A stretch of DNA of 64,000 bases from Ochotona curzoniae (GCF_017591425.1 NW_024465751.1:4154001-4218000), one strand, 5' to 3'; shown: positions 1-11,152, counted from the first letter of the stretch. Made by a program: numbers and translations. Notes: generated by a model not told the origin, from the sequence alone.

Positions 1-480
1 TGTTTCTAATGCATACTTAGGGATAACTTGGACCAGGTTCCATGCATGATCAAGAATCCTACCCTGACTGTGGCACACACCGGGTTATTTTCCCTCTTGC
101 ATTTCCTTCCAAAGAGCCACCGCACCATCCTCTTCTCTCCCTTTTTGCCTCACACTCGCCTGCTCTCATCCCGCCAAAATACCGGAAAAGTGACAAGGAG
201 AATAGAAAGTAGAGTTGGGAGAAACAGCAAGAGAGAGGAAAAATATAAAGGAAAATGAACCTGGTTACCCATTTATTGATCTGAATATCTAATGAGTCCT
301 AATTGTATACTAAGAACTATGTGCAAAGCATTGAAAAGGCAACACTCTAATTTTAAATACACTATATGGAGCCCTCTGCTGGAAGATAGAGTAGTGTGAA
401 CAGGTTGAATGCTAAGTAGGGCAGAGGAGGGGAGACTCAAGGAAAACACCTCTTGGGTTCGTGGGAGTGTCAGTCTGCTC

Positions 481-554
481 CACAGGTGAGGGGCAGGCCA
501 GACTGACCCGTGATGGCCACAGGTGAGGGGCAGGCCAGGCTGACCCGTGATGGT
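481..554. repeat. Two-copy 37-bp tandem repeat
   Basis: Two adjacent copies begin cacaggtgaggggcaggcca at 481 and 518 and differ at about two bases (agactg vs aggctg). This is a short minisatellite-like duplication inside the intron. Confidence 0.85.
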
Positions 555-1634
555 CTGAGAAGGTTGTTGGCACTCTACACTCCAGGCAGAATGTTGCAGC
601 CACCTAGAAGCAACAGGATAGAACAGGAAGGAAGGGACTGATGGCTGTTCGTTAGGAAAGGTGCTAAGTCAGACACTGAGGGGTAATAGAATTCAGATGA
701 GAAAAGCAGGGGACGGGAAGGCTTCCTTCCACAGATTCATGAGGAGTTTTTGTTTGTTTGTTTGTTTATCGTGACCTCCTGAATAAAGAGGCAAATACAG
801 CATAATAAAAGAAACCTTGTACGGGGCAGAGGGAGTGTTCACGCAAGTCTGACATGACCCAGCTGTAGAGCTTTAGGAGGTTATGTTAGCATCTGGAGGC
901 TTCAATTCCTTTATGTAAAGTATCGCACACCCTAACCTAGAAGAATGTTGTAGGATTCTGTTTCAGAATTAAAGGCACTTGGCACGTGAGAATACCTGTT
1001 CGCTGGTAACTAGTCAAAGGGTGGCCACGCAAAGCAGGATGGAGGACCTGCAGCCAACAGGCAAGCACAGGGACTGTGGTGTGCTCGTCACGTGCACACT
1101 GAATCCAGAGTCCTGAGTTGTTTTGGACAAACAGTGTCTACTTTCTAACATGAGACAAAATGATAGAAACTATGCTGTTTAGTTCAAAGAGGTATATAAA
1201 GCATTCCCACATTTCCATTTTCCGTATCACAGTAGACAAGTTGAGTTGTGGGAGGTGCTTTTTGTGATTAAAAAAAAAAACACTACGCAATTATTTGAAG
1301 ATTTGTGTGCGTACACTCTCATAAACTCCTTGATGCTGTCGCTACAAACTTTTGGACGTGCTTTCCTGTTTCACAACACACTGAAGCCAAGCGCCACCTA
1401 GAGTTAAGGGTGTGACCTGCACCCACATACTCCAGCAACTTTGGGTTTTAGGTCTCCTATCTGTATTCCTTGCTAGAAGCCTTTTCTAGATGCTGCTTGT
1501 CCTTACCTGTGTCACTCTATAAGATATCAAGAAGATGACTATTCTAAACATCTGTATTATCGGTGAACAGCATCATTAGCTGTTCTCAACAGTTTTTCTG
1601 TGCAGCTAGGAAAAAAACAACGGGGTTTGTTTTG

Positions 1635-1905
1635 TTTAAGATATATTTATTTGAAAGGCAGCATTACCAGAAAGAGAGAGATCCTCCATCCCCTAAGTCA
1701 CTCCCCAAATACCTGCAACCACTGTAGTTGAGCCACACCAAAGGCAAGAACGGGAACTACATTCTGGTCTGCCAGTGGGTGGCAGGGACCCAAGTACTTG
1801 GGCTGTCTTCCACTGCCTCCCAGGCGTACTATCAGGAAGCTGGATTGGAAGCATGGAATAGCTGGGACTCGAACAGGACTCTGGGATATGAGATGGAGCT
1901 AACCC
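1635..1905 (-). mobile_element. C-SINE, - strand, diverged
   Basis: Reversed C-SINE: T-rich tail with tatttatttgaaaggcag, the ctccatcccctaagtcactccc segment and the gcctcccagg middle. It abuts an opposite-strand copy. Confidence 0.75.
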
Positions 1906-1907
1906 AG

Positions 1908-2229
1908 AGCCAGTGCAGCAGCACAGCAGGTCAAGCCACTGCCTGAGCATCAGCATCCCATACAGCCATACGTTCAGGTCCCAGCTACTCCTCTTCTAAT
2001 CCAGGCCCCTACTGGTGTGCCTGAGAGAACAGTTAAGAATGGTCCAAGTGTTTGAGTCCCTACACCCAACGTAGCAGACGGGAAATGGAGCTCCTACTCC
2101 TGGCTTCTGCCTGGCCCAGCCTCAGCCAGTGCGGTCACTTTGAGAATGAACCAGCGGATACAAGATCTCCTGCTGTCTGTTTCTCCCTCCCTCTCTGTAA
2201 TTCTGCCACTCATATAAATAGTCTTAGAG
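1908..2229 (+). mobile_element. C-SINE, + strand, diverged
   Basis: tRNA-like head with catcagcatcccata, middle gtccctacacccaacg, then gaatgaaccagcggat and a CT-rich 3' part ending near ataaatagtctt. Together with the preceding element it forms a head-to-head pair. Confidence 0.75.
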
Positions 2230-2284
2230 AGAGGCAGGCATTCCACATGGCAGCTTAACTAGTTTGTGCCATAATGCCTGCCTT

Positions 2285-2600
2285 CATTTTTTTTTAATTA
2301 ATTTAGTGCTTTTTGTTGTTGTTCATGAAAGTAATGCAAGCTCATGATATACTTGGTAAATGATAAGCTGGCACAGAGTCAGGAAGTACCTGTGTCAGAT
2401 TACTCAGCCAGCCGGTGATAACATGCTGATGGAATTCCTTCTAGCCTTCCCTTTCCAACAGAAGCACGTAATTAGTGTGTATATTTAAACTTGGAGTCAC
2501 ATCGTGTGACGTGGCTTTTTTTCCTGTTAACTTCACAAATTGTTAAACTCGTGGGCATTTCTCTGGTGTTACCCCCAAATACTGAAAACGTAAAACTGTC
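2285..2600 (+). mobile_element. Old LINE-like 3' fragment
   Basis: The order of motifs (aagtaatgcaagctcatgat, a stretch about prior acc, tttaaacttggagtcacat, tttcctgttaacttcac, cgtgggcatttctctggtgt) resembles the 3' region of ancient mammalian L1 families. It is degraded, so family assignment is tentative. Confidence 0.4.
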
Positions 2601-3245
2601 ATGCTTGTTTACAGGCCCCACTTTGTGGTTATTTCCTTGTTAGTTCACCACGTGCTGGGGAGGCCTCAGGTTGTTCCATGCAGAGATTGGGAGCAGGGGG
2701 TTCTTCTGTTTGGTACCTGGAGTGGCCCTGCTGTGTCTGGGTTTTAGGAATGACATACTCTTTCATTTTGTGAACATCACCATGGTTCCCTGTTGATACA
2801 CTTTTTCACAGTGTAAATACTATGACTGCACGTGAAAGATCCCTTCCCTTTACATTCAAGTGTCCCCACTGTTGGGCATTTCAAAGGAACAGCTCTTCCT
2901 TTTCTCCCACCCAATTCTCAACCTCACCTCAGCTTAAACCCTCACTGGACCTCTTTATTCCCTGATCTTTACTCAATCCATCTACATGGAAATGTACACA
3001 CCTTGTATATTCATACAAGGCCTTCTTAACACTAATCTTTATCTCTTCCTCTGTCTCATTCCTGTGTGTTGTTTTCCGTTCTTGAACTCTTGCTTGAATT
3101 TCTTTCCTTCTTCACCATCTTATGTTTTTGGGTTGCGAAAGAGCTGTCTTCTGGAAGTTCTTAAGGAAAGTAGAGTCGAGGGTGGCAACAGTCGTGCTCC
3201 CATGCCCTCACAAAGGCCTCCTGCTTGTGCTGTGCTTGACCACAG

Positions 3246-3409
3246 GTGGGTATCAGTATTGACCAACAGCAAAGAAGAGGCCCTGGCTATGGCTTTCCGA
3301 GGAGAGCAGAGCACAGGGGAGAACAGCTTGGAGGATCTGACCAAGGCCATCATCGAGGACGTCCAGCGGATGCCCGGGAATGACGTCTGCTGTGACTGTG
3401 GCTCTTCAG
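3246..3409 (+). CDS. ASAP1: ASAP1 exon: PH-domain end and first half of ArfGAP zinc finger
   Basis: ASAP1 is a multidomain protein that stimulates GTP hydrolysis on Arf1 and Arf5 and acts at focal adhesions, invadopodia and membrane-trafficking sites. This 164-bp exon starts after the acceptor ...gaccacag with the third base of a codon. It reads WVSVLTNSKEEALAMAF (tail helix of the PH domain), then GENSLEDLTKAIIEDVQ and PGNDVCCDCGSS. CCDC supplies the first two cysteines of the ArfGAP C-x2-C-x16-C-x2-C zinc finger. The donor is cag|gtatct and the phase is 1, so the next codon (Glu) is split. Read through, the intron gives a stop within four codons, which supports the donor. Family identity is recognised from the distinctive ASAP1 wording. 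ASAP2 and ASAP3 are paralogues but differ in the downstream repeat exon. No further PH exon is visible upstream in this window. Confidence 0.96.
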
Positions 3410-3869
3410 GTATCTTCCTGTAAAATGTAAAATGAGTTAGGCAGCACATACTCCCACCTGAAAAAGCTGTTGCCTATGCTGAGCTTTCCTCACCTGGAAC
3501 CTTCGACCTCCTGTCATAAACAGTGGTACCTGCCAGGAGGGCCCCTTTGCTGTCAGGGGCAGTTATACACTGTGGACGTTAAAGAGCCAAAGACGTGGCG
3601 TCTACTGCTTTGAATTATAGGCTTGCTGCTGCCAACCTGGATCAGGCCACATCCATTTACTGCTCTGAAAACAGTTCCTCATCCTAGAACGTGGGGTAAT
3701 GTCTGATGAGGACTTAGTGACATGGTGTACATGGGATTGGCTGAGGTGCAGTACTTCCTGTTCAGAGGAACCTTTCCCAGTCTGTACCTCATGGATGTTT
3801 CTCCCTCGTAACCTTCTATCTTCAAGTGGTACTTGGTTACCAAGCTATTGGCCATAGCTAACATTTCTT

Positions 3870-4090
3870 GAGTCTTTGTGCTATATGTCTTGCTTACATT
3901 ATTGCATTGAATTTTTGCAGAGGCTCTGTGAATAAGATATTAATGGTATCCTCCATTTTACACAAAAGGAAACTCGAACTCAGAGAATATGCTGAGTAAC
4001 TTATATAAGATCACACAGTTTGTAAGGGTCAGAACTAGAGACATGCAAACCTGATGGTGTTCTTGGGTACCGCTTCTCATTTCACTGAGG
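3870..4090 (+). mobile_element. MIR SINE remnant
   Basis: MIR core pattern is readable: tcctccattttacacaaaag gaaactcgaactcagagaat, then gatcacacagtttgtaaggg tcagaactag. Ancient mammalian tRNA-derived SINE. Confidence 0.75.
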
Positions 4091-4661
4091 AAACTGAATT
4101 TTGTTACGTAGGATGTCATAGGCCTCTCTGAAAGAAGTCTCAATTTTTTATTTATTTATTTTTACCATTTTCACGTGTGGCAATGGCATACAGTGTAAGG
4201 AATGGCAGTAAAGTTCTAAGTATTCATGTATTGATCAATCAGAAGGAAGCTTGGCCCAGAACATTCCCACTGTTCTGGAACTGTTGGAAGTAGCAGCAAA
4301 AAGCTTAGTGTTACTAAGAGAAACCTGTAATAGTTCTTGTTCCTAAGCAGTGCTTATCGAGAACCCTCAGCCAGGAATGATAGGTTAATGTGCACTGGAA
4401 CAGAGGTGAGTGAGAGCCACTGAGCCCTGCCCGTGTAAGCATCCCTTTAATCCATCGCTGTCAGGGTTGGTGGCAGAGAGAGAACCCCTCCCACAAGGCC
4501 TTCAGATGGATGCTGCATAGGATCTCTTAGGAAAAGTCTCTGTCATGTCATAGGAATAAAGTACTTGGTTTTGTTTTCAATTCATATCAAAGAGATACTT
4601 TTATGATACCACTAAAATACAAGCATATGTTTCTTCCATCGAAGTCTTCCCTTCATAGTAT

Positions 4662-4925
4662 TTTTTAAATTTTATACTTGTTTTATTTGAAAAGCAAAGA
4701 TAGGCCGAGACAAGATAGGACATCTCCCATCTGCTAGTTCATTCCCCAAATATCCATGGCTGGGACTTGGGCTGGGTGGAAAACGAGCCAAGAACTCACA
4801 CCGGGAGTTCACTCTCGGAGGTGGCAGGGACCTGGCAGCTTGAGCCATCACCTGGTGTGCCTTAGCAGGAAGCTGGAAACGGGTGTGGCACTCCATCGCA
4901 GGATGCAGACATCCCAATGCCTCCC
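4662..4925 (-). mobile_element. C-SINE, - strand
   Basis: Starts with a T-rich tail (ttttatttgaaaagcaaaga), then catctgctagttcattcccc, cagggacctggcagcttgag and aggaagctggaaacgg, ending gcagacatccca. All are reversed C-SINE landmarks. Confidence 0.75.
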
Positions 4926-5061
4926 CTTCCCTCCCTCTGCACTACCCCCAAGTAATCCAGTGCTAATTCCCAGGAAGGTTTACTATTGTTTTGATTTCCT
5001 CTATATTAGGCACACTAAAATTAGGTATCTCACTTTATTGACTTCAAAATGCTTTCCACAG

Positions 5062-5195
5062 AACCCACCTGGCTTTCAACCAACTTGGGTATTTTGACCT
5101 GTATAGAATGTTCCGGAATCCATAGAGAAATGGGAGTTCATATTTCTCGCATTCAGTCTTTGGAACTAGACAAATTAGGAACTTCTGAACTCTTG
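5062..5195 (+). CDS. ASAP1: ASAP1 exon: ArfGAP catalytic core
   Basis: This 134-bp exon completes the split Glu codon and reads [19 protein letters not shown], then [20 protein letters not shown] and GTSELL. CIEC gives the last two zinc-binding cysteines, spaced 16 residues from the CCDC of the preceding exon. The Arg in GIHREMG is the invariant arginine finger of ArfGAP proteins (Arg497 in mouse ASAP1 numbering, from general knowledge). All residues needed for a working GAP are present. The acceptor is ctttccacag and the donor ttg|gtaagt is close to ideal. The exon ends in phase 0. Confidence 0.97.
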
Positions 5196-6563
5196 GTAAG
5201 TAATGACCTGTGCTTTGAGGTGAAGAATAGCTTATTGTGATGGGTAGATTTAGCATATTGCTTTTTTGTTTTGTTTTGTTTTTTGGTGGTGGTGGTGTTT
5301 GTTTCTACTGAGTTTCTAGCATTCTAACTCTTGAGTCTTAGGAATTGGCATGGATATTTAGAAGTAACTTCTGTGATGCATAGTGTCAACTATTTCATTT
5401 TCCTGTTGGGAAGACTGGTGAATCATGGATCTATAATTAGCTCAAGGAAACTGGCTCTTTTGGGATGGGCTTCCTCAAAGCTGTGTTTTCCATAGGAAAT
5501 AGGTTTTTATATGACTTTGTGTAATAGCAGTTGAGCTCACATGTTCACATTTCCTAGTAGCTTATTATTTTAAAAAATGACTAAAGAGTTTGTCTCAGTT
5601 TGATTTTCAGGGTTCGCAAGTTTGTGAAAATATTGTAAACTAGTTAATTGCTGTCATAAAAAAAAATTTATCCCTGATCCACAGTTTCTTCAGGTAGTAG
5701 TGGAAACACCATGGAATGTTGTGATACTTAGTTCTTTAAGACAAAAAGGGTCATAAATCCTTAAACCTGGCGTTCTTTAACTTCCAATCCTTTGCATCAG
5801 GGTTCATCCAAATTCAGAGCCCTTATCAGAGCCAGATTAGTAGAGAAAGGGTGGGCGGAAGGGGAGAAGACCCATTGGCATCCCTGTGAGGCTCTATGGT
5901 ATGGATCCCTGTGGTACATAATGTTAGCCCTGGGTCACTGTGAGAGTGAATTAAAAAAAAAAAAAACTGGGGTTCCTGAGACAGAACGCTCTCCCTTGAA
6001 TAGAACTTGACTGACTCTGAGTCGCCATGCGGAAGGCCCAGCTTGTCAGTAGCCTGGCCTGGAGGGGGCAGGGTAGAACATGGCCTGCCAGCAGCCCTTG
6101 CCTTCTGGACATGTGATGAGGATCCATGTCGGGTTGCACTCCCTCGTTTAGGAAGTAGGAGATGATGTGCTCCCCAGCTCATTTCAGGATTAGAGAAAAG
6201 GCTCCGTCCTGATAATATGACATAGCTGTACTTCGATACAGAAATGCCATTGTGCTCTGCCTGCTTACGTCAATGGGAACCAGTTTCATAATTACAAATA
6301 GGGAAGTCCAGATTGTAAACACTTGTGCAATAAACTCAAGATTGTTCCCCCAACAAATAATCTCACATTTTTTTTCTGTCCATATTTGTTCACTATAAAA
6401 AGGGAATGCGATGGAGAAACGGTGTGTTGTTCGCTGAGAGTTTAACATAAACTGACACCTGGAGCCTGTCCTGCTAGGTTGTATGTGTATAGGACAGGAT
6501 CCTGCTCTAGCCCAGCACTTAAAAATGTTTGTAGAACCTGAGATTACATATAACTTCATGTTG

Positions 6564-6640
6564 GTGCAGAAACCTTTTGAAATCCGTGCATAGTTTTTTC
6601 AGGATACACATTTTCCACTAATTTTTTGAAGACTTCCCTC
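6564..6640 (+). mobile_element. Half copy of a terminal-inverted-repeat (MITE-like) element
   Basis: Reads ggtgcagaaaccttttgaaa, tccgtgcatagttttttcag, gatacacattttcc, aattttttgaagac. The same order appears in copies near 21411, 41271 and 45210. Only the right half is present. Confidence 0.5.
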
Positions 6641-6679
6641 GTATTTGATTTTCTTGTCATTTAGATTAGAAGCACCCAT

Positions 6680-6800
6680 TGGGAAAAGGATCATGGTTCA
6701 CCTATCTGTGTACATCCAACGTTCAAAGTTAAGTGGCTGACACACAGTAGATGCTCAGTAAATGAGTGTTAAATTGACCAAATGGATGAATGGTTTGCAT
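6680..6800 (+). mobile_element. L2 LINE 3' end
   Basis: ggctgacacacagtagatgc, tcagtaaatgagtgttaaat and the following atggatgaatgg match the standard L2 3' terminus (cacatagtaggtgctcaataaatg...gaatgaatg). Confidence 0.75.
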
Positions 6801-6908
6801 TTTGAATCAGATGAATGAAATAAAACATATTCACGAATCTTAAAAAGCAACTAACAGTTTTAGCTGCTACTAAAGAGTCTCCTATATTGTATTTTGTTTT
6901 TGTTACAG

Positions 6909-7000
6909 CTGGCCAAGAATGTGGGAAATAATAGTTTTAATGATATTATGGAAGCAAACTTACCCAGCCCCTCACCAAAGCCCACCCCTTCCAGTGATAT
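6909..7000 (+). CDS. ASAP1: ASAP1 exon: end of ArfGAP domain
   Basis: This 92-bp exon reads LAKNVGNNSFNDIMEANLPS and then PSPKPTPSSD, followed by the first two bases of a Met codon. The NVGN-FNDIMEA segment is the helix that ends the ArfGAP fold in the ASAP family. The Pro/Ser-rich piece leads into the next helices. Acceptor ttgttacag, donor at|gtaagt, phase 2. The reading frame joins cleanly to 9619. Confidence 0.96.
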
Positions 7001-7949
7001 GTAAGTATTTCTGATGCCATGAACGCTTGTACCACACTTTGTTGTTTTACATTCTCTAAAAAATATTTTGGTGCCCACTTCATAATCTGAGCAAAGCAGA
7101 GCCAAGGGAAGTTTCCTGGCATGTGTTTCTGGGATGCACAGCTGTTTTCACTGCACCTTTGGGGGGTCGTCGCTGCCTAGCACCTGCTCTGTGGAGCATA
7201 GAAGTTCTTGAGCCGGTCGTCTCCAAGGCAAAGCGTGTTGTGATCAGTGATAGACATACACAGCCTATGTGAGCCTGCCGTGAGACTGGCAGCCGTCCCA
7301 GTGCTCGACAGCCCACTCAGCAGGACTGTGGGAAACACACTCTGCATCCTAGTAGCAAAACAATCCTATTTACCAAAGCCCTGGGTTTATTTACCCTTTG
7401 GTTCAGCTGTTCCGAATTATTCCTGTTTTGTGATAAAAGATTAGGAACAAAGCAAGTCTCTGTTGGCATCTAACTAAATATTCCCTGAGACAGTCACATG
7501 ACAGCATGCTGTATAGATGTAGAAAAGATGGAAGCTTTCTGTGTCTGATAGGAGACACTCTCCAGGATTATTAAGGAGCAGGGTACACAGCACTATGGAA
7601 TAGGCTGCCTTTAGGGACAGGAAGATGTAATGGGACGGAGAAGAATGGTTGATACATATGCTCTAACAGACTCACTGTGCTAGCTAAGGAGTTAGGTTTT
7701 GGCTAAATTCACCAATGAAGCTCTCATCTCTGAGTCTTAATGCCTGGACTGCAAAATTTGGATAGTAAAAAATACTTGCATGTGCTTTTTTGTTTACTTG
7801 AGGAAACATTGTAAGAAAAATATGAAACTAATTAATGTGCTCACTCTGAGATGGGAGTAGGAAACTCGATACATTTTCATACCATTTCTCCATTTTGAGT
7901 CATGTGAATTTATTACTGTATCCAAAAACACTTTTACTTAGATTTGCAT

Positions 7950-8090
7950 TCAAACTTTTTAAAGTACTGTGTCTCCATTATAAATGGGAGTTGGGGGAAG
8001 TGAAGCTCATGAAAATTAAGTGCTTTGTCCAAGGTCACACAGCTAGTATGCTGTAAAACTAAGATTTGAACCCAAAGCCCATATACTGTC
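7950..8090 (+). mobile_element. MIR SINE remnant
   Basis: tccattataaatgggagttg, then gtgctttgtccaaggtcaca cagctagtatgctg and gatttgaacccaaa follow the MIR core and 3' part. Confidence 0.8.
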
Positions 8091-8818
8091 TTTTTATTCA
8101 TTGAATAAGTAACTTGGACATTCAGAGGAAAGATACAGGTGCAGTTAGGTCCAAGATGTCAGCCAGTGTCAATCTAGAACATGGGTCTTCACCCCTGTGT
8201 CTTCCCTCCCCTTCCCACTGAGCCAGCCATGCATTTCAGCCTTTCCCCAAAGACCACAACGGTAACCACAGATGACCCACGCAGCTGGGAGGTGAGTTCC
8301 GTTCCTCCAGCAGCTCTTAGACCCAAGTGGAGAAGGTGCTTCCTTTAGAGGCTGGGAATGCTCCATGTGCGCTCACATTCGGGGCATGTATCCACAGAGC
8401 TCCCCCAGGAAAAGGCAGCTTGCACTGTCCCTGTCTGAGCTCAGAGCTCGGCCTGTGCGAGTTGCTTTAGGGGCAGCCCTTCGAGCATATTCCCTTGCCT
8501 GTATAAAAAAGAGAATTATGTCTGATGACTAAAATGCTTTCCATGAAACTTGGAAAAATATAATTGATCACTGAACTTTAAAAATTAATTTCTTTATGTA
8601 CTTCATGAGTCTGAGTTTGGAGTATTAGTAAATAGCAAATTTGTTGTGTTATTGATTCAGGCAGAAACAAACGTCCTGTAATCCATTTTCCACTAACTTG
8701 GGAATGTCATTTCTCATACCTGCATATATTAGTAAATAAATGAGTTTCTTTAGTGTGTGTTTTAGAATAACTTGATGTAAAACTTGGTGTTCTTGGATGT
8801 TAAAAAGAAGCATATTTT

Positions 8819-9147
8819 CGGGCCTGTGCTGTGTTGGAGCAGGTTAAGTCAACAAACTGAGTGCCAACATCCCATATGGATTCTGCTTTGTGTCCCGGCT
8901 ATACCCATTCTGATCCAGCTCCCTGCGAATATATCTGGGAGAGCAGCAGAGGATGGTACAAAGCATTTGGGACCCTGCGTCCATGTGGAGAGATCCGGAA
9001 AAAGCTACCAGTTGCTGGTTTCAACTGGCCCAGCCTCAGTCTTTGCAGCAATTTGGGGAGTGAACCAGCAGATGAAAGATTCATGCTCTCTCCCCCATAT
9101 ACCCTCCCGTAATACTGCCTTTCAGATAAATTAAAGTAGGCCTTTTT
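8819..9147 (+). mobile_element. C-SINE, + strand, older copy
   Basis: Head gggcctgtgctgtgttggag, agtgccaacatcccatatgg, then gggagagcagcagaggatgg, gggaccctgcgtccatgtgg and gaaccagcagatgaaag, ending in an A/T-rich tail. The next SINE inserted at its tail. Confidence 0.85.
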
Positions 9148-9162
9148 AAAAGAAGCAGACCC

Positions 9163-9500
9163 GGCCCAGCGTGGTGGCCTAATGGCTAAAGTCCTCGCCT
9201 TAAATGCTCCAGGATCCCATATGAGCGCTGGTTCTAATCCCAGCAGCTCCACTTCCCACCCAGCTCCTTGCATGTGGCCTGGGAAAGCAGTCGAGGACGG
9301 CCCAAAACCTTGGGACCCTGCAGCCATGTGGGAGACCTGGAGGAAGTTCCTGACTCCTGGCTTCAGATCAGTGCAGCACGGGCCATTGCAGTCACTTGGG
9401 GAGTGAATCATCAGACGGAAGATCTTCCTCTCTGTCTCTCCTCCTCTCTGTATGTCTGACTTTGTAATAAAAATGAATAAATCTTAAAAAAAAAAAAAAA
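9163..9500 (+). mobile_element. C-SINE, + strand, with target-site duplication
   Basis: Full-length element from ggcccagcgtggtggcctaa to aataaatctt plus an 18-base A tail. Flanks are aaagaagcagacc (ending 9161) and aaagaagcggacc (starting about 9500), a 13-base target duplication with one mismatch. It ends about 110 bp before an ASAP1 exon. Confidence 0.92.
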
Positions 9501-9618
9501 AAGAAGCGGACCTTAGGTAAAATAACATTTTTCAAAGGTGAATTTCAGTCTGAAAAATTTAAACCTGTTTTAAGCTCTTAGTAAACTTCCTTGTTCATTT
9601 CGTTGTGTCTTGTCTTAG

Positions 9619-9805
9619 GACTGTCCGGAAGGAATATATCACTGCAAAATATGTAGATCACAGGTTTTCAAGGAAGACTTGCTCATCTCCAGCAGCTAAA
9701 CTGAATGAATTGCTTGAGGCTATCAAATCCAGGGATTTGCTTGCACTAATTCAAGTCTACGCAGAAGGAGTTGAGCTCATGGAACCACTCCTGGAATCTG
9801 GACAG
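9619..9805 (+). CDS. ASAP1: ASAP1 exon: ArfGAP-ankyrin junction and first ankyrin helices
   Basis: This 187-bp exon completes the Met codon and reads TVRKEYITAKYVDHRFSRKT, then a short Cys/Ser stretch and KLNELLEAIKSRDLLALIQV, YAEGVELMEPLLESGQ. KEYITAKYVDHRFSRK is the conserved end of the Arf-GAP unit that packs on the ankyrin repeats. LNELLEAIKSRDLLALIQVYAEG is the first ankyrin-like helix pair. It starts only about 115 bp after the A-tail of a C-SINE, so the acceptor region (gtcttgtcttag) is squeezed between repeat and exon. Donor cag|gtaagg, phase 0. Confidence 0.96.
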
Positions 9806-10031
9806 GTAAGGCCTCACTAAGTCATGGGACAAAATACCACCGTGGAACATCAATCTAACAGATTACTAACGTAATGAGTTACTGTATAACACTGGGTGAC
9901 CATGTTGAAATCCAGAGTTTGCGATTGAGAAAGGATGCTCCTTCTAGTTAGTGGGAGGCAGGGGGTGCAAATGCAGCTGTGGAAGCAAGCGGCCTGTGAT
10001 CATCCCACTTCTCCCTGCCCTTCCCTTTTAG

Positions 10032-10117
10032 GAGCTTGGCGAAACTGCCCTTCATCTTGCAGTCCGAACTGCAGACCAGACATCTCTCCATTTGGTTGAC
10101 TTTCTTGTTCAAAACTG
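10032..10117 (+). CDS. ASAP1: ASAP1 exon: ankyrin repeat
   Basis: This 86-bp exon reads ELGETALHLAVRTADQTSLH and then LVDFLVQN plus two bases of a Cys codon. GETALHLAVR is a textbook ankyrin-repeat core (G-TALHLA). The acceptor is tcccttttag. The donor tg|gtatgg is the weakest consensus among the exons here, so this exon could be a candidate for skipping. However, the 86-bp length is not a multiple of three, so skipping would break the frame. Confidence 0.96.
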
Positions 10118-10898
10118 GTATGGCTTTGGTTTTCTCTGTTGAGTTCTTTGAATGTTTGTCATAATTTCACACAAACCAGTTCTGTCAGTAACCAAATCAG
10201 GAGTTGGTAATCTTCTGTAAAAAACCATGTAGTGAAAAGTTTAGGATTTATAAACCATGCGGTGTCTATCACAGCTGTTCACGTCTGCTACTGCGATGTG
10301 AAAGAGGCATAGGCAATAGGTATATGAAAACCATAGCTGTGTTCCATTAAAAATTTATTTACAAAAGCTAATGGCAAGCCAGTCATGGCACACACTGTAG
10401 TGTGCCTATGCTTGGCCTTAGTAAATGTAAAGTCCTGTCATTGTGTCCAAAAAACCTGTCACCCTAGTACAGTTTGAAAGTTTGAACAACACAGCCATAC
10501 AGACAAGAGTGTTTATTGTTCATATGCTCAATATGAGACGCTATAGGTGACCAGGTCAACAGCCAACTCAATCAGGACATGGCGCTAGGAAGATAAGACC
10601 GAACAGAGAAGGTTTCCACATGTGGAATTCTGTATTGGGCAGTTCTGTACAAAGCAGATTTTTAAGGAGGAACCGGAGCTTCTCCACAGCAGAATGATCC
10701 AAACCGTTGAGGATATGAACCCACCTACGAGGAGTGCTGTGTGCACACAAGCCACACAGACTAGTAGTTCAGGCATCTTCCCTACACGTTGTCCAGGAAC
10801 CTTTTGAAGTACCTAGATACCTCATGGAGAAGCAGGGAGCACATCTTTATTTCTAAGCTACGGAGTACATTCTTTTCCTAACCATTTGATTTCCTCAG
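10118..10898 (+). other. ASAP1 intron within the ankyrin region
   Basis: 780 bp with no clear repeat or ORF. A segment at 10240-10450 has a gcatgg/cactgtag flavour but is too diverged to name. Confidence 0.6.
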
Positions 10899-11014
10899 TG
10901 GGAACCTGGATAAGCAGACGGCCCAGGGGAACACGGTGCTCCACTACTGCAGTCTGTATGGTAAACCTGAGTGTCTGAAGCTGCTTCTTAGGAGCAAGCC
11001 CACCATGGACATCG
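10899..11014 (+). CDS. ASAP1: ASAP1 exon: ankyrin repeat
   Basis: This 116-bp exon completes Cys and reads GNLDKQTAQGNTVLHYCSLY, then GKPECLKLLLRSKPTMDI plus one base. GNTVLHYC and KPECLKLLL are the two helices of an ankyrin repeat. From memory, other mammals have Ala-Leu-Gly where this has Ala-Gln-Gly, and Met-Tyr-Ser-Lys where this has Leu-Tyr-Gly-Lys. These are conservative changes outside the helix cores. Acceptor tttcctcag, donor tcg|gtaagg, phase 1. Confidence 0.96.
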
Positions 11015-11152
11015 GTAAGGATGTGGCCTGGTGTCCCTTCGGGGCCCCATGAGAGCACCAAAACAGACTTGCCTGTCACTGGGTTGTCGTTCCTTGCCTT
11101 TTTAAAATGTAGCCTAGAAAATCATTGCAAGTTTGTTTTTCCCCTGTTTCAG

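Larger units (their letters stand above)
1..3245 (+). other. ASAP1 intron (partial, upstream end outside window)
   Basis: I searched for the preceding PH-domain exon (ending in a DYVA-like peptide) and found none. Contents: a 37-bp duplicated unit at 481-554, a TTTG run near 749-768, two SINEs back to back (1635-2229), and an old LINE-like piece (2285-2600). The remainder, including 560-1634 and 2600-3200, shows nothing I can name. Its last 400 bases are pyrimidine-rich. Confidence 0.8.
3410..5061 (+). other. ASAP1 intron between the two zinc-finger halves
   Basis: Contains an MIR remnant (about 3870-4090) and a reversed C-SINE (4662-4925). The other stretches (3424-3870 and 4100-4660) are unique-looking sequence with no ORF or motif I can support. 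Confidence 0.8.
5196..6908 (+). other. ASAP1 intron after the catalytic exon
   Basis: Holds a TTTTG run (5262-5285), a half copy of the short inverted-repeat element (6564-6640) and an L2 3' end (6680-6800). The stretch 5300-6560 shows nothing recognisable apart from A-runs. Confidence 0.75.
7001..9618 (+). other. ASAP1 intron before the ankyrin exons
   Basis: Contains an MIR (7950-8090) and two consecutive + strand C-SINEs (8819-9500). Between 7001 and 7940, and between 8100 and 8810, I see only unique intronic sequence. Confidence 0.75.

Noticed and set aside
2986..3423. 145-codon + strand open frame running into the ArfGAP exon
   Set aside because: Only its last part (3246-3409) is ASAP1 coding. 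The upstream portion is pyrimidine-rich intron ending at a good acceptor, and the end is intron read-through to a stop.
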